From positions 1 to 64,000 of the forward strand of contig NZ_JAGOGJ010000002.1 of assembly GCF_017996735.1 (NCBI RefSeq): a stretch of 64,000 nucleotides of DNA, in the 5' to 3' direction. Below the pieces are notes generated by a model. The model made no database searches. It saw only the letters and a program-made list of their open reading frames with translations, and was not told where the DNA came from. The DNA is from Niveispirillum sp. Its GTDB lineage: Bacteria > Pseudomonadota > Alphaproteobacteria > Azospirillales > Azospirillaceae. The stretch's first letter is position 1. Every line of letters begins with the position of its first letter. Shown in pieces: positions 35,501-42,678 of the stretch. A program made the position numbers and the translations under genes.

Positions 35501-36000
35501 GCCTTGCCGTAGCCGCCAATGTTCCCGCCGGCATCCAGCAGGGCCTTCAGGTCAGTCTCAGCGTTGATGTAGGCAACCGGATCGAAATCAGCCTTCGACA
35601 CGCGGCCTTCGTACACGCCGTTGGAACGGAAATGCTGCTCCAGGGCCAGACGGCCGGAGATCCCGTTAGCCTCCAGATCCGGGTTCTGAGCGGCATAGAT
35701 GTCGGCGTTGAAGACGGCCGGGCTCAAGAAGATACGATCTTCGTTCACGCCATAAGTCGTGAAATGGCGGACATAATCGGCGTCCGTCACGAAACCGTTC
35801 TCTGCGCTCAGATCCGGGTTATTGTCTTTGTAGGTCTGCAGGTCGAAGAACGCCGAAGCGAGGCGGCCCTCAGAGGCGCCGAAAGCCTGCCAATGTTCCA
35901 GACCGGACTTGTACGCGCCGGCCTTGACGGCGGCATCGACATCGCTGTTCTGAGCCAGATAGTAGGCTTCGTTGAACACGAAAATGGAGGGACTAGCCAT
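29539..36000 (-). CDS. giant Calx-beta/RTX repeat protein, probable S-layer or adhesin
   Basis: 2153 residues, no cysteine, rich in Gly, Thr, Ser, Val and Asp. Residues about 7-190 hold four related modules of about 45 residues with the pattern YLAQN-DV and a closing G-EGR. Residues about 192-305 form a Calx-beta domain (VTVTPGSSFVTEGQDAVFTVTL). The rest is a long beta-rich repeat region with calcium-binding nonapeptides GGxGxDxLxGG (well-formed clusters near residues 560, 835-870, 1105-1150 and 1355-1410) and many degenerate Thr/Val/Gly repeats. There is no N-terminal signal peptide; the C-terminus (NDLDISNFVI) is in keeping with a type I secretion signal. GGAG seven bases before ATG 36000. 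Neighbouring genes encode a matching exporter and glycosylation functions. Confidence 0.85.
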   Translation of the reverse strand: MASPSIFVFNEAYYLAQNSDVDAAVKAGAYKSGLEHWQAFGASEGRLASAFFDLQTYKDNNPDLSAENGFVTDADYVRHFTTYGVNEDRIFLSPAVFNADIYAAQNPDLEANGISGRLALEQHFRSNGVYEGRVSKADFDPVAYINAETDLKALLDAGGNIGGYGKADIVKAGWFHYLNWGIGEGRPVPAPNPTVTVTPGSSFVTEGQDAVFTVTLSIPLSHDVTYTFNVTGDTKGGALNAASASDFGSVTGQVTIPAGSTSWQFKVTPTADGVTEGLEGFKVTLFDINLTPVKTSDVVGITDAAAPVTPKTITLTTGADAGTAFVGDTANDTFIGAFNLTAENAQDTTTTTLTAGDSLVGGAGTDTLSISVAGGSSGTASGSVTPTLIGIERIVVSSSLGASGGTGSTASFDLSLTDSALTNISVASSVNAASTLEFANLQKLVAVDAKGAGNVSLNFATSVVSGSGDALALSLGGVGSSGALATYNANGIEVLNIASSGAGNFVQLGTGISSNDKPVTVNVSGPAATTLNLGAGTAITAVNGSGLTAALTVNSISGDHVTITGGSGDDTFDFGTGFNAATVSGGSQLDVINGGAGRDTLKINAASTVADAAFGNVSSIEVLSLSGSSAVTLGAAAQTAGIVSVTESGSGNVSLVVGTGYTGSLAVTLGGSTGTDSVVVSASGSATVTVNATVTSAGAGLTGTTITAGTGTGQTSDTLVITASGTGALAATLSSGITGVDKIVVQSTGGATGLTLTTHNDNVAASGTLVVDGGALGTGFGLTLNSTAETNGKLLVTGGAGADTITLGSGNNTVFGGAGNDTIDASAGGNNVLSGGDGDDTFILSGALTSGVVIDGGSGIDTLYLSSGTVTSAMLTGVVNVERLVFSGEAILNSPIQFNTFDLSANSGADTLTLASGYTGATTVTLGSGDTVVNTGANVALTVNVTDAAMGAAGTQVIFGGSGTDTLNLTGATAGISGSATAVTLHAASNVEIINIIDAGDGSGTGATGAGKDVSLTLASGYAKSVTVDASSLDAGASGLDETFTFNASLSSGTVTVTGGAAADSITGSAGNDVLSGGAGNDLLIAGSGFDRLDGGDGDDTLSFGLFFDGNDTVAGGSGTDTLSVDQTSGLGDLAFLNVTSVERLSLADNSGQVTLDTRAQAAGINTVVLADGSGAVKVNAAGFSSGVTFLASLNDGNVDLTGGAGSDVFTFTGDADLNSADKLVGGSGYDTVVIGNGAGTSGSGVAFEGTLGSGVVGIEQITVVDAATGTGSTGTVTLTLNNGFNSGAAVLVDAQALNGTGESFSFTNEGSGRVTVLGGAGSDEIYGGSAADSISGGAGNDYIDGGAGNDVLVGGDGDDTLVGGSGVDTLTGGAGNDVFVVSPGTSTSTGVDVITDFSSGDVIRLDLTLSGDFRVDNTFKGASGTYAEALSLLTGQNGTNRGQYVYITSTNQLVVDVDGNGLLQGDDLYLTLQGTTGLTTSAVALNLTVGDSSGTGVVIGGATNRDTVNHTGTGTVELTSVENYNGDGATYNYVVLKDATAIAVSDTSGLTLTGFSGADTIAVKSAVTNHTYDLGSGNDTITFSGAVTSATITGGAGNDTVTFLSTGGNTARLSDVETVVGSSGVDAVTLSGTTAITVTDNGGGFTVTGAVGADTITIGSGNTGAITVVDSSGGFTINGSTGADLISLSGTGSGTVVGGDGNDTLTLSVATTGVVFSGGSGDDVLVLTSGSTGVVYTGGDGTDSVTFSGSGNSVTVNGINTITAAASGANSVILGAGDTGGFTVVTNGTGGYVMVMGSTGADVVTLSGATGAIIVSDASGGFTVSGSANDDYVGIVNTGALTVTDTGGNLFLLATTGNVIENVTLNGTSTSVTVSDSGGLFTLTGTTGNDNITFSGQASGASFNFSLGSGNDTLTVTGSGGVTGSVDGGSGTDALVFASSGQIVTITNIDSVTGSSGVNTVVLGDAGSDVILVGGATHTGATTTFTSWTSGDVIDLGTGGADTIVFGTGFETTVSGLTFSGFDAGATTGDVLNFDALADGTVTAGFGNGSGIVLANLTTGATSFDLGVVIGQTFGTGNIGTGNTEINFSTGSGHIVLLAASGGDSAFQVYLVDSSLDGTGASFSADDVRLLGTVNLAASNTVNDLDISNFVI

Positions 36001-36587
36001 CTAAGATCTCCGTGGAAAGGCTTGGTCGCGCTTAACCGTTGCTGGGACCGTTACTGGAAACATGGAATGCGGCGAGCCAAAGAGCCTATTTGCAGACGGG
36101 ATTCCGCCCGCAAAGCATAGGATAAAACGTTGGCATCCGCCATGAACAGGGCGGCACGCACTGGCAAAAAGCTGACAGAAGACATTTTGCTCGGCCACAC
36201 CATACCCCAAAAACGCTCCCCACACGTTATGCGTCGTTAGGTTCTTTATGCGAGGTACATTCTTGATGCAAGCGGCAAATGCACTGCGAAACCGCCAAGA
36301 ATGAGGTTTTGTATAGCAACTCTTTAACATGAGGTCGCTGATAGGCGCGCAAACTTGAAGAAAGCTGAATAGTGTATTGATAAAAAACACAAAAATGGAC
36401 TACCCCGTCAGTGGTGCCATTATGCAACACCATGGGTAGAAGTGTTGGTGAACACATCCGACCTCGGATTAATGACCGGCGCGGATGCCGGTGCAAGCCC
36501 CTGTCTTCGGAAAATACACCGCGACGCGGAAAAACCCGTTCGCGATTCCCGGCTGTCTGTCCGAACCCTGGCAGGGTCAGGACCTGG
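36001..36587 (-). promoter_or_regulatory. long leader and promoter region of the giant RTX gene
   Basis: 587 bases without a gene. A candidate sigma70 promoter on the minus strand is TTGCAT (36271-36266), 17 bases, TAAAGA (36248-36243), giving a leader of about 235 bases. The zone 36200-36420 is AT-richer than the genome. GGAG precedes the giant ATG by seven bases. A weak imperfect hairpin around 36520-36560 may end the upstream glycosyltransferase transcript. No riboswitch class was recognised. Confidence 0.4.
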
Positions 36588-37547
36588 TCACATCCGCGCC
36601 AGGAAGCCCATCGTCTGGAAAATCGTTTTCAGACGGAAGCCATGACGCAGGACCGTCAGGCGCCGGGCCACCGGCCCCTGATCCGCAAGCCCGGAGAACG
36701 CATCCAGCATCACCCTGTCGCGTGGGGCCAACCGGTCACCATGGCGCCCCCTGAAGAGGGCGGCCTGCCGATAGAGGCCCTGCAGCCAGCGGCGATAGGC
36801 CCGGATATTGGCATGGATCGCCGACAGCCGGCGGAAGCCCGGCAGAGTCGCCAACGGGTTACTGGGCTTCACCCCGACAACGTTGCCATCATGCTGACGG
36901 TAATCGATCAGGCATTCGGGCATGGTCCGGATCGTCCCCAATCCACTGCACAACAGGGCCAGCCACCAGTCATGCATCACCGCTTCTGCGGGAACCTGTC
37001 CACAGGCCTCCAGCGCGGCCCGGTTGACGCCCATGGCACAGCCCGTGACCACATTGTGCAGCAGCAGCCGTTCGAAGCGCACATCAGCCGGGAGATCCAA
37101 TCCCAGGAACCGCCGGAAGCTCTCCTGCTGCGTCCGCCCCTCGCCATCGACCAGCTTGAGGTCGCAAAAAGCCATGGCGGGCCGGCCCGCCCCCCCCAGG
37201 TCGCGCTCCGCCGCGCGGATGGCATCAACTGTCGCCGCCACCTTGGTGGGCAGCCAGATATCATCCTGATCGGCAAACAACACATAATCTGCCGTGGAAG
37301 CCAGCATCAGGCGCCCGAAATTACCCGACGCGCTGCCGGTCGGCGCGTCGACGGGCAACAGCCGGACCCGCTGCGGCTGTCGGGCCGCCCAAGCCGCCAG
37401 GATATCCCGGGTCCCGTCGGTCGATCCGTCATCCCGCACCAGAATTCGGAAATCGATGCCGGTCTGCGCATCCAGGGAGGCCAGCATCTCCGGCAGGTAA
37501 CGGGCGCCATTGTAGGTCGCCAGCAGGATATCCACGCTCGGTGACAT
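36588..37547 (-). CDS. glycosyltransferase family 2
   Basis: 319 residues from ATG 37547, chosen because GGAG lies nine bases upstream; ATG 37556 would overlap the flippase stop by four bases. GT-A fold: VDILLATYNGARYLPEML, the nucleotide-binding VRDDGSTDGT (DDGS), and the metal-binding DXD-like FADQDDIW, then MHDWWLALLCSGLG. Rhamnosyltransferase-like by sequence. It is an inverting cytoplasmic enzyme building a repeat unit of a surface glycan. The final 60 residues are basic and amphipathic, with FQTMGFLARM at the end. Part of the operon with a flippase and methyltransferase upstream. Confidence 0.9.
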   Translation of the reverse strand: MSPSVDILLATYNGARYLPEMLASLDAQTGIDFRILVRDDGSTDGTRDILAAWAARQPQRVRLLPVDAPTGSASGNFGRLMLASTADYVLFADQDDIWLPTKVAATVDAIRAAERDLGGAGRPAMAFCDLKLVDGEGRTQQESFRRFLGLDLPADVRFERLLLHNVVTGCAMGVNRAALEACGQVPAEAVMHDWWLALLCSGLGTIRTMPECLIDYRQHDGNVVGVKPSNPLATLPGFRRLSAIHANIRAYRRWLQGLYRQAALFRGRHGDRLAPRDRVMLDAFSGLADQGPVARRLTVLRHGFRLKTIFQTMGFLARM

Positions 37548-37552
37548 GGCCG

Positions 37553-39013
37553 TCATCTCCCTCGCCCGCCAACGCGCCGCCATACGACGCCGACCGTCGC
37601 ACGCAACGGTCTGTCGACAGCCAGCCCGACAATGATGACCATGGTGCCCGCGGCGATACCCGCCAGCAGCCCCTGCAGCAGCCCGGGCGACCAGAAGCCG
37701 ACCGCCGCTTGTGCCAGCAGCAGCAGCAGCCCCGCGGGCAACAGGGTCCAGAGACGCCGCCAGCGCAGACCGGCTAGATGAAACATCAACAGCGCATCGA
37801 CAGCCACACGCAACACCCAGGCCGCCGCCGCGCCGGGAAGACCGAACCGATCGATCAGGAACCACAGGACGCCGATGAAGGGGAGCAGTTCCAGCACATG
37901 CATCTTGGCCGGAAGGTCGGGACGCCCCTGCCCCTGCAGCAGCGACAGGGCCACGAAGGCCAGCCCGTTGATCCAGGCCCCCGTCAGCAGGATATGGGCG
38001 ACCGGCGTCGCCACCTGCCCGAACGCGGGCGAGATCCAAAGCGCGAGAAACGGTTCCACAAGGAAAAGCGCACCAGCGCAGGCCGCCCCGAACAGATAGG
38101 CCAAGCCCCGGATCGACCGTTCGGTCAGATCCACCGCCTCTTCCCTGCTGTATCGCGACAGGCGGGGGAAGGCCGCGCGCGACAGGGCCGCGGCGATGAT
38201 CTGGACCCGGGTCGTCAGGTTCATCGGCACCGAATAATGCGACACGGCGGCCGGCCCCAATTTCGATCCGATGACGAACTGATCCAGGGAGGTCAGGATG
38301 GGGCCGACGATATTCGACACGGAAATCCAGGCACCATAGCGGAAAAGCGAACGCCCCTGCCCCCGGTCATAGCCCGTGAGACGCAAGCGGTCGACCCGCG
38401 AGAGGTGCCAGAAGATCTGCACCGTGGTCAGCAGACGTGTGGCGAAAGCGGCGGGGATCACCCATTCCAGCGACGGCGAAACAAACACTGCGCACAGCGC
38501 CGGCACTACCTGTCCCGCCGCCGATCCGGACATCTGCAAAAGGTTGACGGAAAGGAAACGTTCCCGCGATTCAAGCGCCCCGATACCGACCCCTGATGCC
38601 AGGGCCAGCGGCAGCATCGCCGCCACCCACGGCATGCCCCGGGCCAGTTCATCCCAAAGCGCCTCGGTCAGGTTGAACTGGGTCCGGAACAGATAGCCGC
38701 CCGCGAAATAGATCACCGCGCCCCCGACCACGCCCAGGGCGAGATTGAGATAGAGCGACGATGAGAAGACCCTTGACCGGGCCTCGTCCGGCGCGTCGCG
38801 CAACTTGGCCAGCGCATTCGCCGAAGCGCGCGACAAGCCCATGTCCAGAAAGCCGAAATAGCCCAACAGCAGCCAGACGATCGACAGGACCCCGTACCGC
38901 TCTTCCCCGATATGGTGGATGTAGACAGGGATGGTGGCCAGGGCCACGACGACAGGAGTGGCCATACCAACAACGGTATAAACGAAATTCTTCTTCAGAC
39001 CAGAATCGGTCAA
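37553..39013 (-). CDS. Wzx-type oligosaccharide flippase
   Basis: 486 residues, about 13-14 membrane helices, family PST/Wzx. The N-terminus (LKKNFVYTVVGMATPVVVALATIPVYIHHIGEERYGVL, cited only in part) shows the typical IPVYIHHIGEERYG motif of polysaccharide exporters of the MOP superfamily. Such proteins flip undecaprenyl-linked repeat units to the periplasmic face. It overlaps or abuts the GT2 gene and follows the methyltransferase by 40 bases on the same strand, thus supporting a shared glycan pathway. No polymerase (Wzy) or ligase gene is visible near. Confidence 0.88.
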   Translation of the reverse strand: MTDSGLKKNFVYTVVGMATPVVVALATIPVYIHHIGEERYGVLSIVWLLLGYFGFLDMGLSRASANALAKLRDAPDEARSRVFSSSLYLNLALGVVGGAVIYFAGGYLFRTQFNLTEALWDELARGMPWVAAMLPLALASGVGIGALESRERFLSVNLLQMSGSAAGQVVPALCAVFVSPSLEWVIPAAFATRLLTTVQIFWHLSRVDRLRLTGYDRGQGRSLFRYGAWISVSNIVGPILTSLDQFVIGSKLGPAAVSHYSVPMNLTTRVQIIAAALSRAAFPRLSRYSREEAVDLTERSIRGLAYLFGAACAGALFLVEPFLALWISPAFGQVATPVAHILLTGAWINGLAFVALSLLQGQGRPDLPAKMHVLELLPFIGVLWFLIDRFGLPGAAAAWVLRVAVDALLMFHLAGLRWRRLWTLLPAGLLLLLAQAAVGFWSPGLLQGLLAGIAAGTMVIIVGLAVDRPLRATVGVVWRRVGGRGR

Positions 39014-39053
39014 AACGGCGCACTCCAGAGGGCGCTGCGGATCGTCAGCATGA

Positions 39054-40136
39054 TCAGGCCGGCTTTCGGCCCGTGATGGTCAAGGCTTCGGAAAGACGTG
39101 AATCCTGCGCCGCCGCCGCGTCGGCCGCCGCGGCGCGGGCGTCCCATTCGGATGACCATCCGGGCGTGGGGCCCGGCTGGTAAGGATCATGTCCCAATTG
39201 CTGGGCGCGGCTCTGCCGGTAATAGAAATCAGCCTGGGGAACCGCATCATGCAGGGTCACCTGCTCGAACCCGATCTCCAGCAACAGCGTCATCAATCCC
39301 GCCGGCTCGAACAGCGTCAGATGTCTGGGAGGTTCCAGCCCCCGCCACGCCACGCCGAACTCCGTCAAGCCCAGGGCGGAGAGGTTCGGCTGGGTGATCC
39401 AGAGACAGCCGCCGGGCTTTAACAGTTCGTACATCTCCCTCAGCGTCCCGACCGGATCATGCAGATGCTCCAGTACGTGGCTGACGGTGATGTAATCGAC
39501 GCTTTCCGGCGGCAACCCCGTGCCCGGCAGCGACCCCTGGCGGATATCCAGCCCGGCGGCCTTGCCGCGCGCCACGGCTTCCTGGTCAAAATCCAGCCCC
39601 ATGGCCTGATAGCCCAACTGCCCGGCTGTGCGCAGGAAGTCACCGCTGCCGCATCCGGCATCCAGCAGAATCAGCTTGCGGCCCTTGGGCGGCGGCAAAT
39701 GGCGGATCAACTGTTCTACACGCCGCTGCCGGTCCGAGAACAACCCCGCCAGCAGCCAGCCAAAGGGCAGCGCCCAGGGCAGCTTGGCGCCATACCGGCG
39801 GTTCAGCCACGCGTTGCGGACGCCCGTGATGAAACGGGTGCGCAAATCCAGCGGACCCGGCGGGTCCAGGCGGAAAGCCTCGCTTTCCCCATGGGTGTAA
39901 TAGCGCTCATAGGCCTTGACGATGAACGCGGCCGCCGGGCGGGGGTCGAGGTAGGCGGCCGCGCAGCCGCCACACCGCCACAGGGTCCAGCGGCCTGGCG
40001 CGACGCGGAAAGCCATGTCGTGCAACCCGTCCAGCAACACGTCACGCTCCGCCGAACCGCAGACGGGGCACTTGCCCAACGTCTCCAGCTCATTTTCCGG
40101 CCAGGGTTCATCAAGTCTCATCGACAACGCTTTCAA
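39054..40136 (-). CDS. class I SAM-dependent methyltransferase with N-terminal zinc ribbon
   Basis: 360 residues. The N-terminal part has CPVCGSAE and CGGCAAAYLDP, two Cys pairs as in sugar or glycan methyltransferases with a zinc-binding head (about residues 23-60). The Rossmann core has LILLDAGCGSGDFLRTAG (motif I, about 150-167), GLDFDQEAVARG, and VSHVLEHLHDPVGTLREMYELLKPGG (motif IV-VI), the pattern of methyltransf_11/23. Upstream of the flippase and GT2 genes, it likely methylates a sugar or caps the O-chain. It lies 31 bases after yjbH. Confidence 0.85.
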   Translation of the reverse strand: MKALSMRLDEPWPENELETLGKCPVCGSAERDVLLDGLHDMAFRVAPGRWTLWRCGGCAAAYLDPRPAAAFIVKAYERYYTHGESEAFRLDPPGPLDLRTRFITGVRNAWLNRRYGAKLPWALPFGWLLAGLFSDRQRRVEQLIRHLPPPKGRKLILLDAGCGSGDFLRTAGQLGYQAMGLDFDQEAVARGKAAGLDIRQGSLPGTGLPPESVDYITVSHVLEHLHDPVGTLREMYELLKPGGCLWITQPNLSALGLTEFGVAWRGLEPPRHLTLFEPAGLMTLLLEIGFEQVTLHDAVPQADFYYRQSRAQQLGHDPYQPGPTPGWSSEWDARAAAADAAAAQDSRLSEALTITGRKPA

Positions 40137-40167
40137 CTTCGGATCGGACAGCCTCGAAAGACAACCG

Positions 40168-42663
40168 TCAATCCATCAACAGGTTCCAGTCACGCCGAAG
40201 CGCCGCACCATCCGCCGTCCCCACCTGGCCGATCAGCGGCCGGCGGTTGTTCAGCGTCTGGCCACCATCGCGGGTCAACGGCCGCCACAACCAACCAAGA
40301 CTGCCACGCGTTGATTTCACATAGAGATTGTCCAGGGGGAAGATGAAATAAATCCCCTTGTCGAATCTTCCTTCGCCGAACTGCTTTGCAGAGACATTGG
40401 TGAAGGTGGCGAAGGCGCCGACAGTGATACCGCTGTCGAAAGTTCGCGAAAGCTCGAAGGTTGCCCCTTCGTCGCCGGCCAGATAACGGCCGACCTTGAG
40501 CCGGGCATCCACACCTATCGGTTCGTAATGGTAATAGCCGGTAAGGTGACCAGTCACGACATCATAGGGTCGGAACTTGAACCACTGGTCGTAATCACGC
40601 TGCTTGGCCCAGGCGACATCCAGACCGATGGCCCATTCGCGGCCGAACGGCTTGTACAGGACTTCGCCGCCCACACCGCCGAACATCTCTTCCAGATAAC
40701 CACCGTAAACACGGGCATAGGTGTCCGTGGCCACACGCTTGGTATAGTCCGCCTGCAGGTAGGTCAGGGCTGTCGTCCCCTCCTGCAGGTAGTTCTTGAT
40801 GTCCGAGCGGACATGCGGAAGCTGACTGTCCGAGGGGATACGCATCTTGTCGAAATTGTTCGAGACATTGATGCCCAGACCGCCGGCAACATTGAGGCCG
40901 GGCGTGATGACCACTGTCCCGTTCAACCGTACCCATGCCTGATACAGGATGAAACTTTCCGGCCGGCCCAATGTCTGGCGGAAGGCCGGACGGATGTTCC
41001 AGCCAAAGCCCGGATAACTGACATCCTCCGGATGGCTCGCCTCTTCCGCCTTTGCCTCCGGCCGGTCGATGCGGGTGCGCATCCACGCTTCCTCGATCGA
41101 GCCGCCATAGGGGGACAGGGCGCGTTCCAGATCGGCCCGGTAAAGCGTGGCCGACAGCATCTCCATGCCATTATCCATGAAGATGATCTGCAATTCCTGA
41201 TATTCGGGCGGCAGAACGGCCGCTGCCGTGCGGGCGGCGCGGCCGATGGCTTTGGGCACCTGCCGGTAACGCCCGTTGGTCAGGAACAGGGTGGCACGGG
41301 GCGACTTGTAATCCACCGCGGTCAGGAAGAAGCCCTGCTTCTGGAGCTGGCTGGCCAGTTCCTTGCGCACATCCTCGGTCGGCGGTTCGCCGGTCACGAC
41401 AGGCGTGACCGGTGACGCCGCATCCGTGACGGCCCGCAGCCCCGACCCCGTCCGCAGGCTGTCAGCCTCAAAACTGGTGACCATCCAGGGCAGGTTATAT
41501 TCAACCCGCGTTACCTGGATGCGGCCCTTGAAATCGGGTGCCAGTTCGGCCGCGCGTCGTGCCAGATCGTACGCGACGACCGTGCCGTCGCGCACAGGCG
41601 TACCCGACACGGTGATGTGGATCTCGCCCGCCATCCGGGTGAAATGCTGCAGACTGACCCCATCCAGCGCGGCCTGCCGACCCAGCCCGGCACGCACGTC
41701 GCCCCCCGCTGCCGATGCCGCCGATTGCGGCGGCGGGGCGGCGGCGACGGGCGTGGAGGGGATCAGCGGCGGGGGCGGTGCATCGATCTTGCCCGGCCCC
41801 TTGGCCTTGTGGAAATTCGTGGTGGTAGCAAACCGCAGCATCAACCGCTCGCCGCGCTCAAAGGCGGCACCGACCTGCAACCAGTCCCACGGCTTGTAAT
41901 CGAGCCCCACATTGACGGGAATCGACTGCTTCAGATCGTTGTCCAGCGGTTCGTGCTGATAATCGTTGGGGTCATATTCAAGCTTGAGGCGCAGCCCTTC
42001 CAGGGGCGTCTGCCATGACACGCCACCGAACATCGCCACCGGTCCCCGGAAAAAATCGGTGGACAGGGTGCCGCCGCCGCTGGTGTAGCCGTCAGGGCGC
42101 TGCTTGAACTTCTTGGAGAACAGGCCCAGCGGATTGCCGAAATGGTTGCGGGTGCCCATGTTGCCCCAGCCCATGCCGACGGAGACATCGAAATCGCCGA
42201 AGCTTTGATCCGCGACCAGATATTCCGACCCGAACAGGCCGGTCCCCGCGATATCCCGCAGGCCGACGGCGATGTTGGGCCAGGTTGCATCGCCCTCCAC
42301 CAACCGCAATTTCACGTCGATCCCGCGATCCTTGTAGGATTGCAGGCCCGAGAAATCCTCCGGACCGTAATAGCGGTTGGCGACGCTGGTATATCGCAGC
42401 GTCGCCTCCAGCCAGGGCAGCCCCTGCACAGTGATGAAATAACGTGAATAGGGCCAGACATAGGTGAAGCCCGCATAAGCCTGACCATCCTCCGCCGCCC
42501 GCGCGATGGGCGTCTGGATCAGGCCCGTGCCCCCGAAATCATTCACCGATTCCGGGGGACGCCATGGCAGGAACGGATTGTTATTGTCGCTTGCGCTAAC
42601 CGGCGCCGCCGCCATGAGAGCGACGACGGCACCAGCCGTGCGGGCGAAGCGGAACTTCTTCAC
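40168..42663 (-). CDS. yjbH: YjbH-family outer membrane exopolysaccharide protein
   Basis: 831 residues. Signal peptide about residues 1-24 (AVVALMAAAPVSA). The mature start NDFGGTGLIQTPIARAAEDGQ is the YjbH hallmark. Residues about 30-280 form a beta-barrel domain, then a Pro/Ala linker near residues 285-320, a periplasmic domain (about 320-500), and a second barrel (about 530-800) ending with WLWRPLTRDG. YjbH/GfcD works with YjbE, YjbF and YjbG in surface polysaccharide secretion. The gene is 15 bases downstream of the SLBB gene. Normal length for the family (about 700) with a longer central region. Confidence 0.88.
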   Translation of the reverse strand: MKKFRFARTAGAVVALMAAAPVSASDNNNPFLPWRPPESVNDFGGTGLIQTPIARAAEDGQAYAGFTYVWPYSRYFITVQGLPWLEATLRYTSVANRYYGPEDFSGLQSYKDRGIDVKLRLVEGDATWPNIAVGLRDIAGTGLFGSEYLVADQSFGDFDVSVGMGWGNMGTRNHFGNPLGLFSKKFKQRPDGYTSGGGTLSTDFFRGPVAMFGGVSWQTPLEGLRLKLEYDPNDYQHEPLDNDLKQSIPVNVGLDYKPWDWLQVGAAFERGERLMLRFATTTNFHKAKGPGKIDAPPPPLIPSTPVAAAPPPQSAASAAGGDVRAGLGRQAALDGVSLQHFTRMAGEIHITVSGTPVRDGTVVAYDLARRAAELAPDFKGRIQVTRVEYNLPWMVTSFEADSLRTGSGLRAVTDAASPVTPVVTGEPPTEDVRKELASQLQKQGFFLTAVDYKSPRATLFLTNGRYRQVPKAIGRAARTAAAVLPPEYQELQIIFMDNGMEMLSATLYRADLERALSPYGGSIEEAWMRTRIDRPEAKAEEASHPEDVSYPGFGWNIRPAFRQTLGRPESFILYQAWVRLNGTVVITPGLNVAGGLGINVSNNFDKMRIPSDSQLPHVRSDIKNYLQEGTTALTYLQADYTKRVATDTYARVYGGYLEEMFGGVGGEVLYKPFGREWAIGLDVAWAKQRDYDQWFKFRPYDVVTGHLTGYYHYEPIGVDARLKVGRYLAGDEGATFELSRTFDSGITVGAFATFTNVSAKQFGEGRFDKGIYFIFPLDNLYVKSTRGSLGWLWRPLTRDGGQTLNNRRPLIGQVGTADGAALRRDWNLLMD

Positions 42664-42678
42664 GATATGGGGTCCGCC

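Noticed and set aside
29539..36000. Regularly repeated DNA that might look like a CRISPR array or tandem repeat
   Set aside because: The repeats are coding nonapeptides with varying sequence and no constant direct repeat or spacer structure.
29716..36120. A 2134-codon open frame on the plus strand opposite the giant RTX gene
   Set aside because: It mirrors the repeats of the real gene, is rich in Arg, Gly and Asp without a fold signature, and results from codon bias that avoids reverse-strand stop codons.
36480..36600. GCCGGTGCAAGCC-like words that recall a cobalamin riboswitch
   Set aside because: The conserved boxes and pairing do not follow, and the plus-strand orientation points at no gene.
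36588..38039. Long extension of the GT2 frame to 38039
   Set aside because: The extension lies inside the flippase gene in another frame; the real start is near 37547.
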